Of a DNA stretch of 64,000 bases, positions 23,933 to 36,755 are shown one piece after another. The notes below the pieces were generated by a model. It was not told the DNA's origin. It did no database searches and was given only the letters and a program-made list of their open reading frames with translations. Where the stretch lies: positions 1 to 64,000 of the forward strand of contig WACJ01000074.1 in the NCBI GenBank assembly GCA_008973525.1. Direction: 5' to 3'. Position numbers and translations under genes: made by a program. The stretch comes from Stenopsyche tienmushanensis (taxonomy: Eukaryota; Arthropoda; Insecta; Trichoptera; Stenopsychidae). Within the stretch, counting starts at the first letter, position 1. Each line of letters opens with the position of its first letter.

Positions 23933-24149
23933 TTCCAATTTTATAACAGAAAAATCGCGATTTTCAAACTTATCTGATTTTATTATCATGTCAGTGGTTT
24001 GTCCGATAGTCGATCGCATTGTAGAAATTCGCGTAAATTCGATATGGCAAACTTAAGTCAAGATATTGATAGAAGTGAAATTGTAATATCTGATTTTTTT
24101 TTTCTGACTTACTTTTTGATCTGCATTATCGTTTTATGCATGATCAATG

Positions 24150-24375
24150 AAATATTTTTAAAAATTTGCACTCACTTCTACAAAGCTAATTTTTCTTCCA
24201 GACAGTGTTTATACAATGTAAATCAGGATAGTTACACTCTACCAAATCAGGCATTAAATTAAAATATACAAAGCTGTTTTTTTTATCTACAAGTAGTTCA
24301 GGCTAATTATTGTTAAATAAACGTTGTCAACTTTCGATATAAGGTGGCAAGGACTTCGGTAGACGTGGCTATGTT
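24150..24375 (-). repeat. Dispersed repeat X, copy 1
   Basis: In reverse orientation it shares blocks with 29205-29500 and 47375-47560: GGCAAGGACTTCGGTAGACG, GTTAAATAAACGTTGTC and TACAATGTAAATCAGGATAG. Order and spacing are kept over some 200 bp. The class is unknown. Confidence 0.6.
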
Positions 24376-26165
24376 ACGGGAACTTGATTTAAGTATTACA
24401 TTGCAATATTAAGTACATATATTTATTTATATGTCATTCAATTCAATTTGATGGAAAATTTTGCTGAATGAAAAGCATCTATAGGAATGATAAAAAGTTG
24501 TTTTTAGAGATTTGTTATTCGATAAATTTAATGTTATTTTTATCGCTTGAAATACAAGCTTACTATGTGTAAATCATTCATCTGAATTAAAATGTCGTTA
24601 ACAGACTTTTCATCTTTTAGTTATTAGGGTCCATAGCTTGGGTCGTGATTGTAGGTATGGCGCAAAAGTGTAAATTACAGGCCGTCAAGTCGTCTTTATT
24701 TTTTTCATATCTGTAAATTAGCTCGGTTATAACTATGTTTATTTTTGTTTTGCTTCGTATTTGTAATGGAAAATAATTCTATCCATTTAATAAAAATGAA
24801 TGGTGGTCCACCGTCGCAAAGCTGCACCATCTCTGGCTCGGAGAGATGCTGGCGCGTTTCCAAATTGTCAGTAAAACCAGTCGAGCAGAAGGCAAACACA
24901 ATCCAATTAGGGGACTCTCCTGTGCTTTCCATCGCCCTCCAACAAAAACCAGGAAAAAGTGGGACCCCAACCGTCTTCATAAGCATTGAAAGTTAGCTAA
25001 TGAATTATACACGCACACGACATCGTAATGCGCCCTAATTATAAACGTCTTTCTTTAATTGGTCAATCGGTATATCCTGGGGGGGTAAATTGATCTACAT
25101 TCGTCCCTTTGACCTTGAATATACGGAGATGTCAATCTGAAAAATGAGTTCATATTGCATTTATCAAAAACCAGTTGTATATATTTTGATGTGGGTGCCT
25201 GAAGCTCGTGGGCTTTGAATTGCTACCTCAATAGGCAATATATTTCAAATTTACCAACACGCTACAAGGAGCACGCATGCAATAAACGTCGGTGATAAAA
25301 TTGTATTGAATTTGTGTGTATTATTTTTATTAAATAGTCATCATCGTCATATCGTAGCCACAAGTAAGTATTTCAGAAACGGGGCCTCTTTATTGCACAT
25401 CATATGAGATTTACAACTGTGCCATATGATTCATGATACATATACCTGGTTGCACATTTGGTATTGAAGAAATTTGATATCTGAGTTTTTGGCGCACAAT
25501 TTACTTTGCTGGTTGCTGAGATGTCGAAAATCACAGACGTATGCTTTGGATTCAGATGAAATATTCAGACTTAATCCATTTTATGCGTTCCATTTTTGAT
25601 AAAAATCGAATGTCGAGTGCCAATTGGCCACAAGCAGTATTTATATCTTATTATCTGCTCAAGGATAGTCGTGAAAGCGCTCTTCTTCGATACGTTCATC
25701 CAGATGGCACGCTGGGTGAGGGTTCTAAATGAAATCCGGAGGTCATGCTACCTTCAATATCGAGCGACTGAGGAGGTGAATATATGATATATATGAAATG
25801 GATGTGATCCCTTCCTATAAATGGATATTGAAGAAGCCCAAGTTTGTGGATGTTCTATGATGATGATGATCTGCTCAAGGGCAGGGCTATCGTTTATACC
25901 AATTAAATGACAGTTTTTGCTCATTGCATATTTTTAATTACTGCTTTATTATTTGTTACTCTCGATTATAATTTTGGTTAGAAATCTTTGCCTAAAATAT
26001 ATTTCAGCAATCAAATCAAATTAATCAAATTTTGAAGAATTTACAATCTACTTGATATACAATTGTTTCTTTTTGTTTATACTAGCTTTTCATTATAGCA
26101 GAACGTTTCTAAATCTAATCATGTGGTATGAAGTAGCAGACTCTTTATCTTTACTAAGAAAATTA
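24376..26165. other. Intronic stretch; one coding-like patch, otherwise unassigned
   Basis: The patch at 24790-24996 has balanced composition and open frames on both strands, but no domain I know. Between 25080 and 26165 I see nothing except a short (GAT) run at 25856-25872. Confidence 0.4.
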
Positions 26166-26787
26166 TCAGATCAGTCCAAAAGTTCGTGCGCATTTTTGTA
26201 AAAAAAAATTAAATAGCGTAAATAAAACACAATTTACTGTAGAAAATTAATACCGATAATCAATATAAACGTGCTATGTTATATTTTTTTATTTTCGTGT
26301 GGATCGGGCCTTAGTCAATAAATTTGGGCTAACGATCTATACAATCGTGCCATGTATGCGGGAAAGCTTTCCGTCTCTGTCTCCCAAACTGACCTACGTT
26401 CTCTCTCTGTTTCTGCCTATCTCCAAGCTCAATGTACAAGAGTGCTCTTTCGAATAAGTGGAGGGGTGGTCCCAGGCCCTGGGATAGTACTCCTTTAGGG
26501 GTTAATAGTGTATTTTTTCCGCATCCTGTTTACTCCCCGGATATTGCTCCAAGTGATTTTCACTTATTTCGTGCTTTTTCGAGCTAACCCACAGAATGGA
26601 TTTTAAAGTTTTTTTTTTTTAAACTTAAAAAGCAGTGTTTTCCTATAGCAATGGAATTAAAAAGCCATTTATAAAATGGTGAGAAATTGGAGATAGTGGA
26701 TAAAAATATATCATTGATTAAAATATTAAATTGTTTTTATTTACACTATTTAAAAAAAAATGCGCACGAACTTTTGGACTGACCTGA
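26166..26787 (+). mobile_element. Mariner (family M1), TA-flanked, with piggyBac-like insertion
   Basis: Terminal repeats TCAGATCAGTCCAAAAGTTC and, read back from the right, TCAGGTCAGTCCAAAAGTTC lie between TA sites at 26164-26165 and 26788-26789. The inside keeps the end of a mariner transposase (PDIAPSDFHLFRAF near 26540). Its middle is replaced by a piggyBac-like fragment at about 26315-26505. Confidence 0.8.
26315..26505 (+). mobile_element. piggyBac-like fragment nested in mariner M1
   Basis: It starts within the inner motif (AATAAATTTGGGCTAACGAT), continues through GTCTCTGTCTCCCAAACTG, and ends in GGGATAGTACTCCTTTAGGG with TTAA at 26502-26505. The left terminus is missing. Confidence 0.7.
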
Positions 26788-28194
26788 TATAATTGAGATT
26801 TTTTAAATTGTTATTAGGGCATCATCTATATCCGATTCATCTACAGTAATATTGTTATCGTCTTCAGGAACCATCAGACATATTTATCTACTAAATGTGA
26901 TCGTTAAACGTCAGTATCGTCTATTTGATTAAACGTGCAACATTTGTTAAATTAATGGATGATCAGTAGAGATATTTTCAGTGGATGTGATGATTTGATT
27001 TAGTGCTGATCAGTTTGAGTGCTGTTTCTTCAAGTGGTATTTAAAAGATTCCACCAAGAATGTTAAACAAAACTGAAGAGCTGAACTAGTTGAACTTTTT
27101 CATTTTATCCACATTAGAATTTATTTGGGTTTTTAATTATTTTTAACTTACTAAGATTGTAGGATATCGGATTGCGGTTATTCTAATGGATTATTGCAAA
27201 TATTTCCGAAATTCGATTACTATCTGCATAACGGAAATTCTTATTAGCGCTTCAGGATTCGCGATTATTTGCCGTTATTATCCCAACGGCATGAATAACT
27301 AGAAGTATATTACTTGGTATATGCATGACCGCATAGCATGCAAATATCTCGTTCTATGCAGAAATATTCCGATGAAATTCCTTCATCTTTGTAGCCGTCA
27401 TGAATACTAAATCCACCCCATCAGAGAGAGATACATATTTGAATTCAATATCAATAAATTTACATTCAATCACGATTTCCTGCTGTGCTCTACGCGAAGC
27501 AACTACCTAACATTCTATATGGGATATTATAAATGCATCGTTTGAGATGTAGAAAAAAATAATGTTGCTCTACTCGGCGCTGTTTATACGCTGCTTTTTA
27601 TATTTCTCCTCAGGCTCATTTAGATTTCTACACCATTCTTGCGGTATTTGTTGATCTTTTATGTGAGAAACAAAAGGCTTGAACAATCCTAGTACATACG
27701 CGGAGGTTTTTACCTGCGTCTCGGTATCAGGTATCAAGAGCTTCGAGAATAATCAAAAGAGGCAATAGAATAGACGAGCGCCACGTGCAGGCAATAAGAA
27801 TAAAATTGGGTTGCATAAAAAGCTGTGTAAGCAGCTTTTTATTCTTCGGGGTACTTCCCGAATGTTGCTGGAGCGCCATCTGCCTCCCATTACTTTACAG
27901 ATCTTTTTAAAAATCAATATTTCTATCATACTTATAATGTAAGCTCACCATAATATTGCCCTTGTATAGTCAATATTGTGTTAAATACATTGTATTTAGT
28001 CACGTCATCTAATCTCAGGATAATGGCGAGCGCTAAAAGACGCTTCTTTCGGCAGGTGCAATTGCCCTTTGGGCCTTGGTCGAAAAAAGTCGTCTTCTCC
28101 CAGCCCTTCTTCAAGTTAGCTTTAGGCAGCGACATTTGTGTTTTAAAGTTGCAATACTTCAATCAACAAATGCATTTTTTTGTTACTAAAAGTG
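26788..28194. other. Intronic stretch with nothing recognised
   Basis: A frame at 27978-28244 is open on both strands but has no domain. Confidence 0.4.
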
Positions 28195-28802
28195 AAGACA
28201 CACATGTATATCCACTTTTCTGTCAGCTCCGCAGCAGCGTGTAACAAGCTTGATAATGAACCGGGCTCAATAAATTAACCTTAACACTGTTGATAGCACA
28301 CAATGTTCAACTTGCATGGTTTCTGCTTTCTGTTGTTCAGTTATCGTTGCTTATCAATGTGTTGCAAAAATGAAAGGACAGGGTTATCGAGCAAGCCTGC
28401 CAGTTTACTTCTGAAAGAGTAGATTCTGCAAAGGAGTGGTGATACTTAGCTAATAACGCCATTACAGAACGATCAAGGGAGAATAACAAAATTGGTCAAC
28501 GATAAGAATGATGCTAATATCTTAATTATCAAAACAAACGCCTGCTCTCAAGACAACACAAACGAAAGTCGTCTTAACTTTGTTGATTATAGTGATTTCA
28601 GTTAATTATACTTAAATTTATGACGGTTAAAAGATTCTTTAGAATACGATTTTTGTTGAATAGTATGAAAAAAATATATATTGAGAATGTTTAGATGTGT
28701 AGGGGTATCTTTATGGCACGACTTAGCCATCGATGCACGAGTGTATGATGAGACGCAAGACACCCTGTCTCTGTCTCACGATTTCCGGTCCGACAGGGTT
28801 AA
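28195..28802 (+). mobile_element. piggyBac-like family P2, copy 1 (left end lost)
   Basis: It is near-identical over some 600 bp to 52562-53223 in the same orientation, including CTGCTTTCTGTTGTTCAG, AAACAAACGCCTGCTCTC and GAGACGCAAGACACCCTGTC. It ends CCGACAGGGTTAA. The first part (CAGCGTGTAACAAGC, GTTGATAGCACACAAT) is related to the main piggyBac-like family. Confidence 0.7.
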
Positions 28803-28885
28803 GGTTCATTTATTAAGATACAAGCTTCATTCACGCTGCGCGATTCTGAGAGAAAGTGGATCTGTGTGGATGATAAGCGCCGAAA
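28803..28885 (-). mobile_element. piggyBac-like end fragment, inverted
   Basis: Directly after the TTAA of copy P2, a reversed piece of the main family (AAGCTTCATTCACGCTGCG, then AGAAAGTGGATC) gives an inverted junction. Confidence 0.5.
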
Positions 28886-29204
28886 TACCTGAATTATTTA
28901 AAATATTCCTATTCCAAGTATTTCAAAATTAATTTCATTTAGCACCATTCAACTGTCACCGGTAAAGATTTTTTCTTCTTTCCATCTTAATTATTTAGTT
29001 ATTTATATTACATTTTATTCTTAAATCATAACTTTAGATTTAAAACAGATTTTTTTATATGGGACTATATTATTTATCAAGAGATACCTCCACTTTTGAT
29101 GTACCATATACCAGTATTGACTATTCCACAAAATATTGTTTTTTAGTTTGTCTAATAATAAATTAACAAAAAAATAGAATTAGAAAATTAGACGCACTAC
29201 AAAT

Positions 29205-29500
29205 TTAGCCACATCTACCGAAGCCTTAGCCACCTTGTATCGAAAATATATAATGTTTATTTAACAATAAACATCGTAAGCTATTTGTGGATAAAAGATC
29301 AGCTTTGTAGATTTTAAATTAATGCCTGTATGTACAATTATTCATGTTTCGAAAATTTTTATTAATGTCCACAACGTTATAAGTTTGATAGAGTTTAACT
29401 TTCCTGATTTACATTGTATAAAATCTGGCTGAAAATAAAAATTAGCGTTTATTGAAATGGGTGCAAAATTTCGATCGCTACTCCCCCTAATTATAAACAG
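29205..29500 (+). repeat. Dispersed repeat X, copy 2
   Basis: Blocks CCACATCTACCGAAGCCTTA, TGTTTATTTAACAATAA, CCTGATTTACATTGTATAAA and TTGAAATGGGTGCAAAA recur in the copies at 24150-24375 (inverted) and 47375-47560. Confidence 0.6.
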
Positions 29501-31575
29501 TGTATGCAAATTGCAGTGGTTTTTCTTGTCTACATTTTTTTTTTGCTTTGAATCGAAAGCTTTGTATGATCTTATATATTTTGTAATTTTCTCCTTCGCA
29601 TAATAAAAACCAGTTTATTGGGACACAAGAAATCCAATGATTTTAGTGATTATCATGCCAAAAAAAAAATCGCTTACACAAAAAATGCATTAACCACACT
29701 CCGGTTCTTGCAGATTTGTGCAACAACATTGTAACATTTACTGGTTGCGTTTCTATGATTATGGTTATAAAATCGATCCTGTATATGGAATTGAATTTGT
29801 TAAAAGAGACACCATTTGAATTATTGTGTGTGTTCGTTAATAATTTGTATGAACGATCGCATATTTCAGATTGAAACATTTTCCAAGTGGTCGAAAAGCG
29901 GTTTATGCACATAAAGTAAGATTACTTAATTTCTGTCCGACCCGTAATATTGTAAGCTTTTTTACGCGTTGCGTTCGAATGAACACATTTCTGCCACAAG
30001 GAGGACGATAAAAGTAGTATAAAAATAAAAGTATCCTTATTTGCTGTCACTTGGACGCTGCAGGTATAAAATGCTTAACATTATCTTTATAGTAGGTGTA
30101 CGAAATGTTTTTATGTCGAGCCTCCAGTGTTGAAACGATGATGGGATTCTCATATTACTTTATTACAGAGTAACACTGTGGAAACTTATTTTGCGTATGG
30201 GTGGACTTGAATCTAAATTGATTGGCAGACTTGCGAACAACAGCAGCCGGAATTTACAACCCCATCGATCCTCGTTTTGATAAATTGAACATATTGCACT
30301 CGGGGTCGTCTTTATTCGTTTGAGTCGAAGTTGGATATTTCTTCATTGTTGGTCGCGTCATATGGCTCTTGTTTGTATTTAGACAGTCCCCTGTGTGAAA
30401 TTAGCGCTTCTAATGGCCGCCAACGGTAAGATGGAAGTTCATTGATGTTGTTCAAACAGAAATCTTCGTCGTGTTGACATAAAATCCAGAGAATGAGAAA
30501 GCGGGAGCATCAGCAAACAGGTCACGCATCTCTTCTGGTAGGGATCACGTATTATTATACTTGCCGCTTTTTAAACATGAACGATGGAGCTTTTAAGTGG
30601 TTCGATTTGGTTGTTGTTTATTTAGTAATATGCGGCTGTGTTAAAAACTCCTGTTATAGAAACCATTGTGTGCTCTTCTCATCCTGCCGACCGACATGTG
30701 TACATTTTGTATTTCCAGCTCTTTATTTGTAATATTCTCAAGCATCCGTGGTCATGTGCATGTGTATCGGGTCAATACCAGCCCTTTAGTACGCTTTTTT
30801 GAACATTCGTGCTGGAATCTGATTCACGGTAAAAAGCGACTGCTTTGTGACGTTAAAAACGTCACGAACTGTCCATTATCCGTTTAAATCGATTCTTCGA
30901 ACTTTAAAATGTCACAATAGGCGTCCGTCTCTAAATACGCTTTGCATATGTCCTCCGAATAACGTCGGTTGCTATTGAATTTGCTTTCGAGACCACAAAT
31001 AACGCCCGATTGGCGACCACTGCCTACTTGGTAGCTTTCTGTCGTCGACAATTGTGTTGGATTTCACACGACCCAAACGAGTAACTAATATGATGCAAAT
31101 ACACCACGGGAATATAATACATAAGCCGAGAATCTAATATCGTTGTCTGCACAATTGATACTTCCATGTTTGTAATTATAAACGGGCTGGATTGGTTTTG
31201 CAGATCGTAAAACGATCTATTTGCAATCTTAAATGAGTGCTATATAACGGGGAAAAAACTCAAACCGCACAGCAATGTATATTGATCGATGGTATATATT
31301 TGCTTTTAAAATACAGTCAACCCTTCTATAGCGTCGAGATATAGGAAACCACGTTTAGTTTAGTGCCCTATGTGGGTATATTTCATTTAAGCATTTGATT
31401 CGATTTAGTCTTCATTTCGTTGTTGACGATTGATCGATGATCGATGCGATGCGATTGTAGATCCCATTTCAAATAAATTCGCATATCATTGTTTGTCTTT
31501 ATCTTTTGGTCATAGATCAAAATAGACGACTTGGATATTTCATCAGCATTGCCCCTTGATAAATTTACCATATAT
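29501..31575. other. Intronic stretch with nothing recognised
   Basis: Mixed composition with no domain or repeat match. Confidence 0.4.
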
Positions 31576-31577
31576 TA

Positions 31578-32847
31578 GGGGTATCGAAAAGAAATAGAAA
31601 TTTTCATACAGTTATGAAAAAAACATTTATTTAAAAAAAAACTTAAAAACTACTCTATAAACTAATGTCCGTCGTTTTCTAACACCTTTTTCCATCTTTC
31701 AGGTAATTTATCTATTCCTGTTTTGTAAAAGTCTTTGGGTTTTTCTTTAAAGATCTTTTCCATATGATTTTTTATCTCATTCACATTAGTAAATTTTTTT
31801 TCACGAAGAGAATGTTCTAGGGCACGAAACAAATAATAATCCGATGGAGCGATGTCTGGAGAATATGGTGGATGTGGTAGAAGTTCATAGCCAAGTTCAA
31901 TATTTTTTTGCTGCGTAACTTTTGCCGCATGAGGTCGTGCGTTGTGCGTGTTGAAGAATTCCCTTATTATTGTTCACTAAAAATGGCCGATTTTTTTAAA
32001 ATTCTTGTGTCATTCTTTCTAATTGTTCACAATACATGTTTGCTGTTATTGTTTCACCGGGTTAAAGTAATTCAAAATAAAAAACACCAAGGCTATCCCA
32101 CCAAATACATAACAGCACCTTATTTACAGTTAAGCTCGGCTTTGCCGTAGGTAAAGCTAATTGACCGGGTGAAAGTCATTGTTTTTTTCGCGCGGTATTG
32201 TTATAGAGGACCCATTTTTCGTCACAGGTAACAATTCGCCTTAAAAATGGTTCTAAATCGTGCCTAGATAAAAGAGAAGTGCAGATAGTACGTCGCAGCT
32301 CTAGTGCAGTTTGTGATAAATCGTGAGGGACCCAAACTCCTTGCCTGGAACACTTTCCAATGCGGTGAAGGTGATTTTGTACATTTTTCCATGGGCATCC
32401 AAGTTTATTTGATATTTCTCTGATTGATTGACGAGGATCAGACTCTACTAAATTTAACAGGACATCATCATCGATTTTTAGCGGTCTTCCCGATTTAGGC
32501 GCTTCTGTAAGATTTCTGTCACCAGTTTGGAATTTTTTCAACCACCTATGACATTTACTTAGTGTCAATATATCACCATATGTTTCATTGATTTTCTGTG
32601 TCACTTCTTTAGTTTTCATTTTTTGATCAAATAAAAATAGCATACAATAACGCAAATTTTCTTCACTAATTGTTGGTCTGGACATTTTTATTTAAATCAC
32701 GGTTAATTTTTTTTTTGTTAAAAATAGTAAATTGACAATAGTCTTAATTTACAAGCACTAAAAAATAAGTGTTTACTGCACCGCGTCACAATATAAACTG
32801 ACCCTAAAGCCAGGTATAAAAAAATTTCTATTTCTTTTCGATACCCC
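31578..32847 (-). mobile_element. Full-length mariner (family M3), inactive
   Basis: About 28-bp perfect terminal inverted repeats (GGGGTATCGAAAAGAAATAG and onward) bound 1270 bp, with TA at 31576-31577 and 32848-32849. The minus strand carries a SETMAR-like mariner transposase along nearly its whole length. It is the best preserved autonomous-size element in the window. Confidence 0.92.
31650..32685 (-). pseudogene. Mariner transposase pseudogene (SETMAR-like)
   Basis: The frame from 32685 reads through the two helix-turn-helix motifs (MSRPTISEENLRYCM; GCPWKNVQNHLHRIGK), WVPHDL and the first catalytic Asp in VTCDEKW. A stop follows near 32177. In the same frame WWDSLG (second Asp) follows, with another stop after FELL. 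The third Asp motif near 31931-31955 carries an extra base, so the frame changes there. The C-terminus (FTNVNEIKNHMEKIFKEKP, ending LPERWKKVLENDG) is intact in the new frame. It is a typical 345-residue mariner enzyme, now nonfunctional. Confidence 0.88.
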
Positions 32848-35800
32848 TAATATTATGATGTTCAATGGTAATTTTTCCACGGCAGCGTTCAAAATTGGCA
32901 CGTATTGAGACCGATCATTCCAGCTCCTGAAATCAAACGAGCTTTTCGGAAGCGTAATTATTTTCGAAATTGTTTCCATAACCGGTTTTTGGGCATCTTT
33001 TTAAATACAGACGCACGCAACCGGAGATCCACACCTGTAATCATATAATTATTGCCATCGATGAGTCCACAGTCGACTGATGGATATAAGGGAGTAGCAG
33101 TTTCTCCCCGCTGGAATGGCCTTGAATGAAAAGAGCGAGTTCCTCCTCCTTATACTCCCCTTCCCTCTATATGGTCATCGATAACCTGTCCGAGGAATAA
33201 CAACTAGGCTGCGGTCAGGCAAAGGAGGCAAATCGTCGGATGGCTGCCATATAACATTTTCAAACGTATTAGAATCCTAACGAGCTGAAATGTATTCGGC
33301 GAATAAGGGCAGCGATGAATTTTAAAGGACAATCAACATGTCCAGGAGGAATCTTAAGGTCGATACATTAACTGTAGAAAACGACTGAAGCTACTTAACA
33401 TATAAATAATGGGATGGACGGGCGTTCTCCATTAGGGAAACGTTGAAACTGATGATTATCATAATTTTATCCTTCGTAGCTTTAGGTCATATCCTATGTA
33501 GAAGGCATCCAGTGAGCACATAAAAAATATTGTTGTAGGAATCCTCATTTTCAATCCTGTTATATTCGAGATTGATTTTCAATCGTGGTTAGGAGAGCCA
33601 TCAGGATAATAAGCGCAGCCGCATTGTTGACCAACTGCGGTTTTTGAGGGTTATTATACCTGAATTTTATCATTATTCATATCCGATGAGGTTTATAGTC
33701 ATTTAGTTTTTTTCAATACATTTTTTTTAAGACACGGGGAACCAATTGCATGTTAGAGTGGTAATTTTGAAGAGTTTAGGCTGTCATTTTATTAGGTCTT
33801 TGATCAATTGCAATTCAAATTTTGGTATTATCATGTGTGAAATATTGTCCAGATACGCTTAAAGCTTTAAGAGGAATAACATATGTTTTAAATGAGAATA
33901 TATTTACTTTTAAATTAATATTAAATAGGTTGGGAAGTTCATTCATAATTTGGAGAGGCAAGTGGCCACAAGATAGTGAGGACTTATTCGGGTCATACCT
34001 ATATACCGCTTTTTTATTAACAAGTGCTTATGAACAAGTTGTATTTTACTTCTTTGGAAGTTTCTTCTGATTTTTTAAATATATTTTTGCTTTGAAGTTT
34101 CCACTAGGACATCATTGTTTTATTATCACGAAATTTCAGCTTATTAAGCAAAGAAGCTTATCAGCAATTTAACAAGTATAAAACCATGAAAACTTCAATT
34201 AGACATGAATTTCCGTTATAAATTATTAGATTAGCCATATCTCAGTTCTATCTAGAATTCGAGATATTATCTTATCTCGTAAAACATAAAGTTAGAAAGC
34301 GGCACTCTTTGTAACTGGTCGCTTCCCAACTGTGAAGCATGCGAAAACAGCCAGAAAAAAAATGCAAACGTGAAGATAAATCCTGGAATAGCAACATACA
34401 TGAATAACTACCATGAGTCAGTAGGAAGATCGAAAACAGAAAAGAAGTTCACCACTCAAGATTTGACGACCACATAAAACTAAAATATCTTCTGACTCAG
34501 GATCGACAAATGCGGCTATCAAGTTCCTCCTATCCCGTTTAAAAAAATACATTTTGCACTAATATCTTTAGAATCTATCCAACCTTCCCCATTGCCAATC
34601 TTCTTCATATGGTGATGCAATATCTCAGGCATTCATCTCTTGTTGCTTTAAAACCTGATTACTCGTTTGCGTGCGCATGTAGTCATATTAATTTTGCTCT
34701 ATTATTAAGTAGTCAAACGAATTATATGAAAATTGTTGCAAATTTTCATTCGCCACTTCCTGGCGCCTCGCCGAAGATCGTCGACTTTTCGCAAAATGGA
34801 ATTTTTATGCCCTTTATTGCTTCCTAAAGCAGCCACATTTGGATGCACCGAAATGAAAAGATCATAAAAACCTATATATTTATATAGATAAGGTCTATAA
34901 TAACCATATTTCTGCTGATAGTGACAGGAATATTCCATAGTGGGAAAAGTGAGAATATTAGAATGTCATTTTAGTTTGATTGCATTATCGAGTCACTGAA
35001 CTTTAATGATACACAAATTGTTACTTTTAATGTCCAAAGCATTGAAAATATGTTCAGTTTAGCAAAATCCTATTCAATTTAGTTTGACTGTATTTTATCA
35101 AGGAAGTAAATTGAAAAATTCACCCCCTATTTCGCATGGCAAAGGGCATAACTAAAAATTGCATGCTGTGCTGCAGGGGCCAAATAGTAAAAATTTAGTC
35201 TTAAATCAGCAAAATGGAATTGTTCCCCCATTTCTTAAATAAAGTCGAAGCTCCATTGATGATGGTCTTTATCAAACAACAAGCAAACTCCGCCAATAAC
35301 TTTGTTTTCAGACTTCCAGATTTTAGTATCTGTCCATTTTATGGCTTCACCTCCCGAGGGCAGCATTTGTGAAATGCCGATTCGGATTTCAATCGTATAC
35401 CCTCGCCATGGATGACTATCCCAAGTTGGAGGGCCTTCAATTTATAAGAGTCCCGGTAATTCATTATGGGCGTTTTAAATTCGCACTTAGCGTATTTCAC
35501 CGCGCCGTCATTACACATTATGGACCCGCTACCAGCTTTATATCGTCTCGTTATTGCTTCTATAAAATGCCGAAGATGAATAGTCCCGGGATATTTATGA
35601 CGGAAATAAATCACGCACTCCAGTAATTACTGTAAATTGTAAAACTTGCACACCCGATCATAAAGATAGCCCGGGGTCAGATTCGTTAGACGTGTCGACA
35701 CCCGGGGAAAAAAAGAGATCTGCTCCATTTCTCATGAGGAAACGCGAACTTCAATCGGCTACCGTTCGAGTGTAAATCAAAAATTATTGCCATGCTCTAT

Positions 35801-36235
35801 AGAAGGCTATATTATGTTTTTGCGTCCATCGTGTTTCCAAGGAAACGCTCAAAAAATTATTTAAATGCCGCACATAACACATATCCAGACGACTTATTAA
35901 ATCTATTTAAAATGTTCATAAGGACGACCAATTATATTTTAATTTTCAGTAAAAAATGCAATGTTTGTTTGTTCATATTTTATGCGCTGCCATATTGTTC
36001 ATCCGATTGCGATGAAACTTTGGAAAGTTGTTGTGCACACCTTCGTGAACTTTATAGAATTAACAGAAGTATTGTTTGTGTACGCAATTTGTTATGCGAG
36101 ATGTTTAGCGAATGCACCATGTTGGCGCATATTGGTCTGGTAAAATGAAGCCTGAGCCGCGGGGACGAAAAGAGGAAGTTTGGCATTGTAACATATGCTG
36201 GATATATACTAGTTATATGTAAAAAAAAGATTGTT
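32848..36235. other. Intronic stretch with nothing recognised
   Basis: A GC-richer patch lies at 35340-35720 without domain-bearing frames. The rest is AT-rich. Confidence 0.4.
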
Positions 36236-36657
36236 TCATTCAACTTCACACTCGTTGGAGGTATCGTCATCAGATATTTAAATGCTAGTTCGAGCTGACG
36301 ACCGCGTGAGCCCCCATTTTCCTATAACATCAATGTGACTGATAAAATTCCTTTCTGCTGAGACATGGATTAAAACTCGCAAATTTCCCGATTTCTAGAC
36401 ATTTTTTTAATTTCCGTCGCTGCAGATGAATACTTATTTATTATAATACTTCGATGTGATTCGTAATTATATTGCGGAGGAATACAAAAATTCTGAACCC
36501 CGTATCTATTATATTTCATATCGATATTCCCATTATTAGAGTCGAGGTGTAGTAAATACATCACCGGTAGGAAAAGGTTAATATAACAATTTTTCGAGAT
36601 TATATTTACTAATCCCGGGATTCATGAGCACCTAAAACTGTCCGGGATCCCGGGATT
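36236..36657 (-). mobile_element. hAT family H1 fragment, copy 2
   Basis: It begins with the end of the transposase region on the minus strand, continues through CTGAGACATGGATTAAAACT and AAATACATCACCGGTAGG, and reaches GGGATCCCGGGATTGG. The terminal repeat itself is missing. Confidence 0.7.
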
Positions 36658-36663
36658 GGTGGT

Positions 36664-36755
36664 ATAATTCATTTTTAACTCCGAAGAATCAAGTTCGCAA
36701 ACCGATTTAAAAGTTTCCTTTGGTCATTTCATTACCATTTTAGGACGAAATCCTC
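36664..36755 (+). repeat. Dispersed repeat Y, copy 1
   Basis: It is similar to 55649-55741 over about 92 bp: AATTCATTTTTAACTCCGAA, AATCAAGTTCGCAAACC and TTTAGGACGAAATCCT, versus near-matching blocks there. Origin unknown. Confidence 0.6.
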
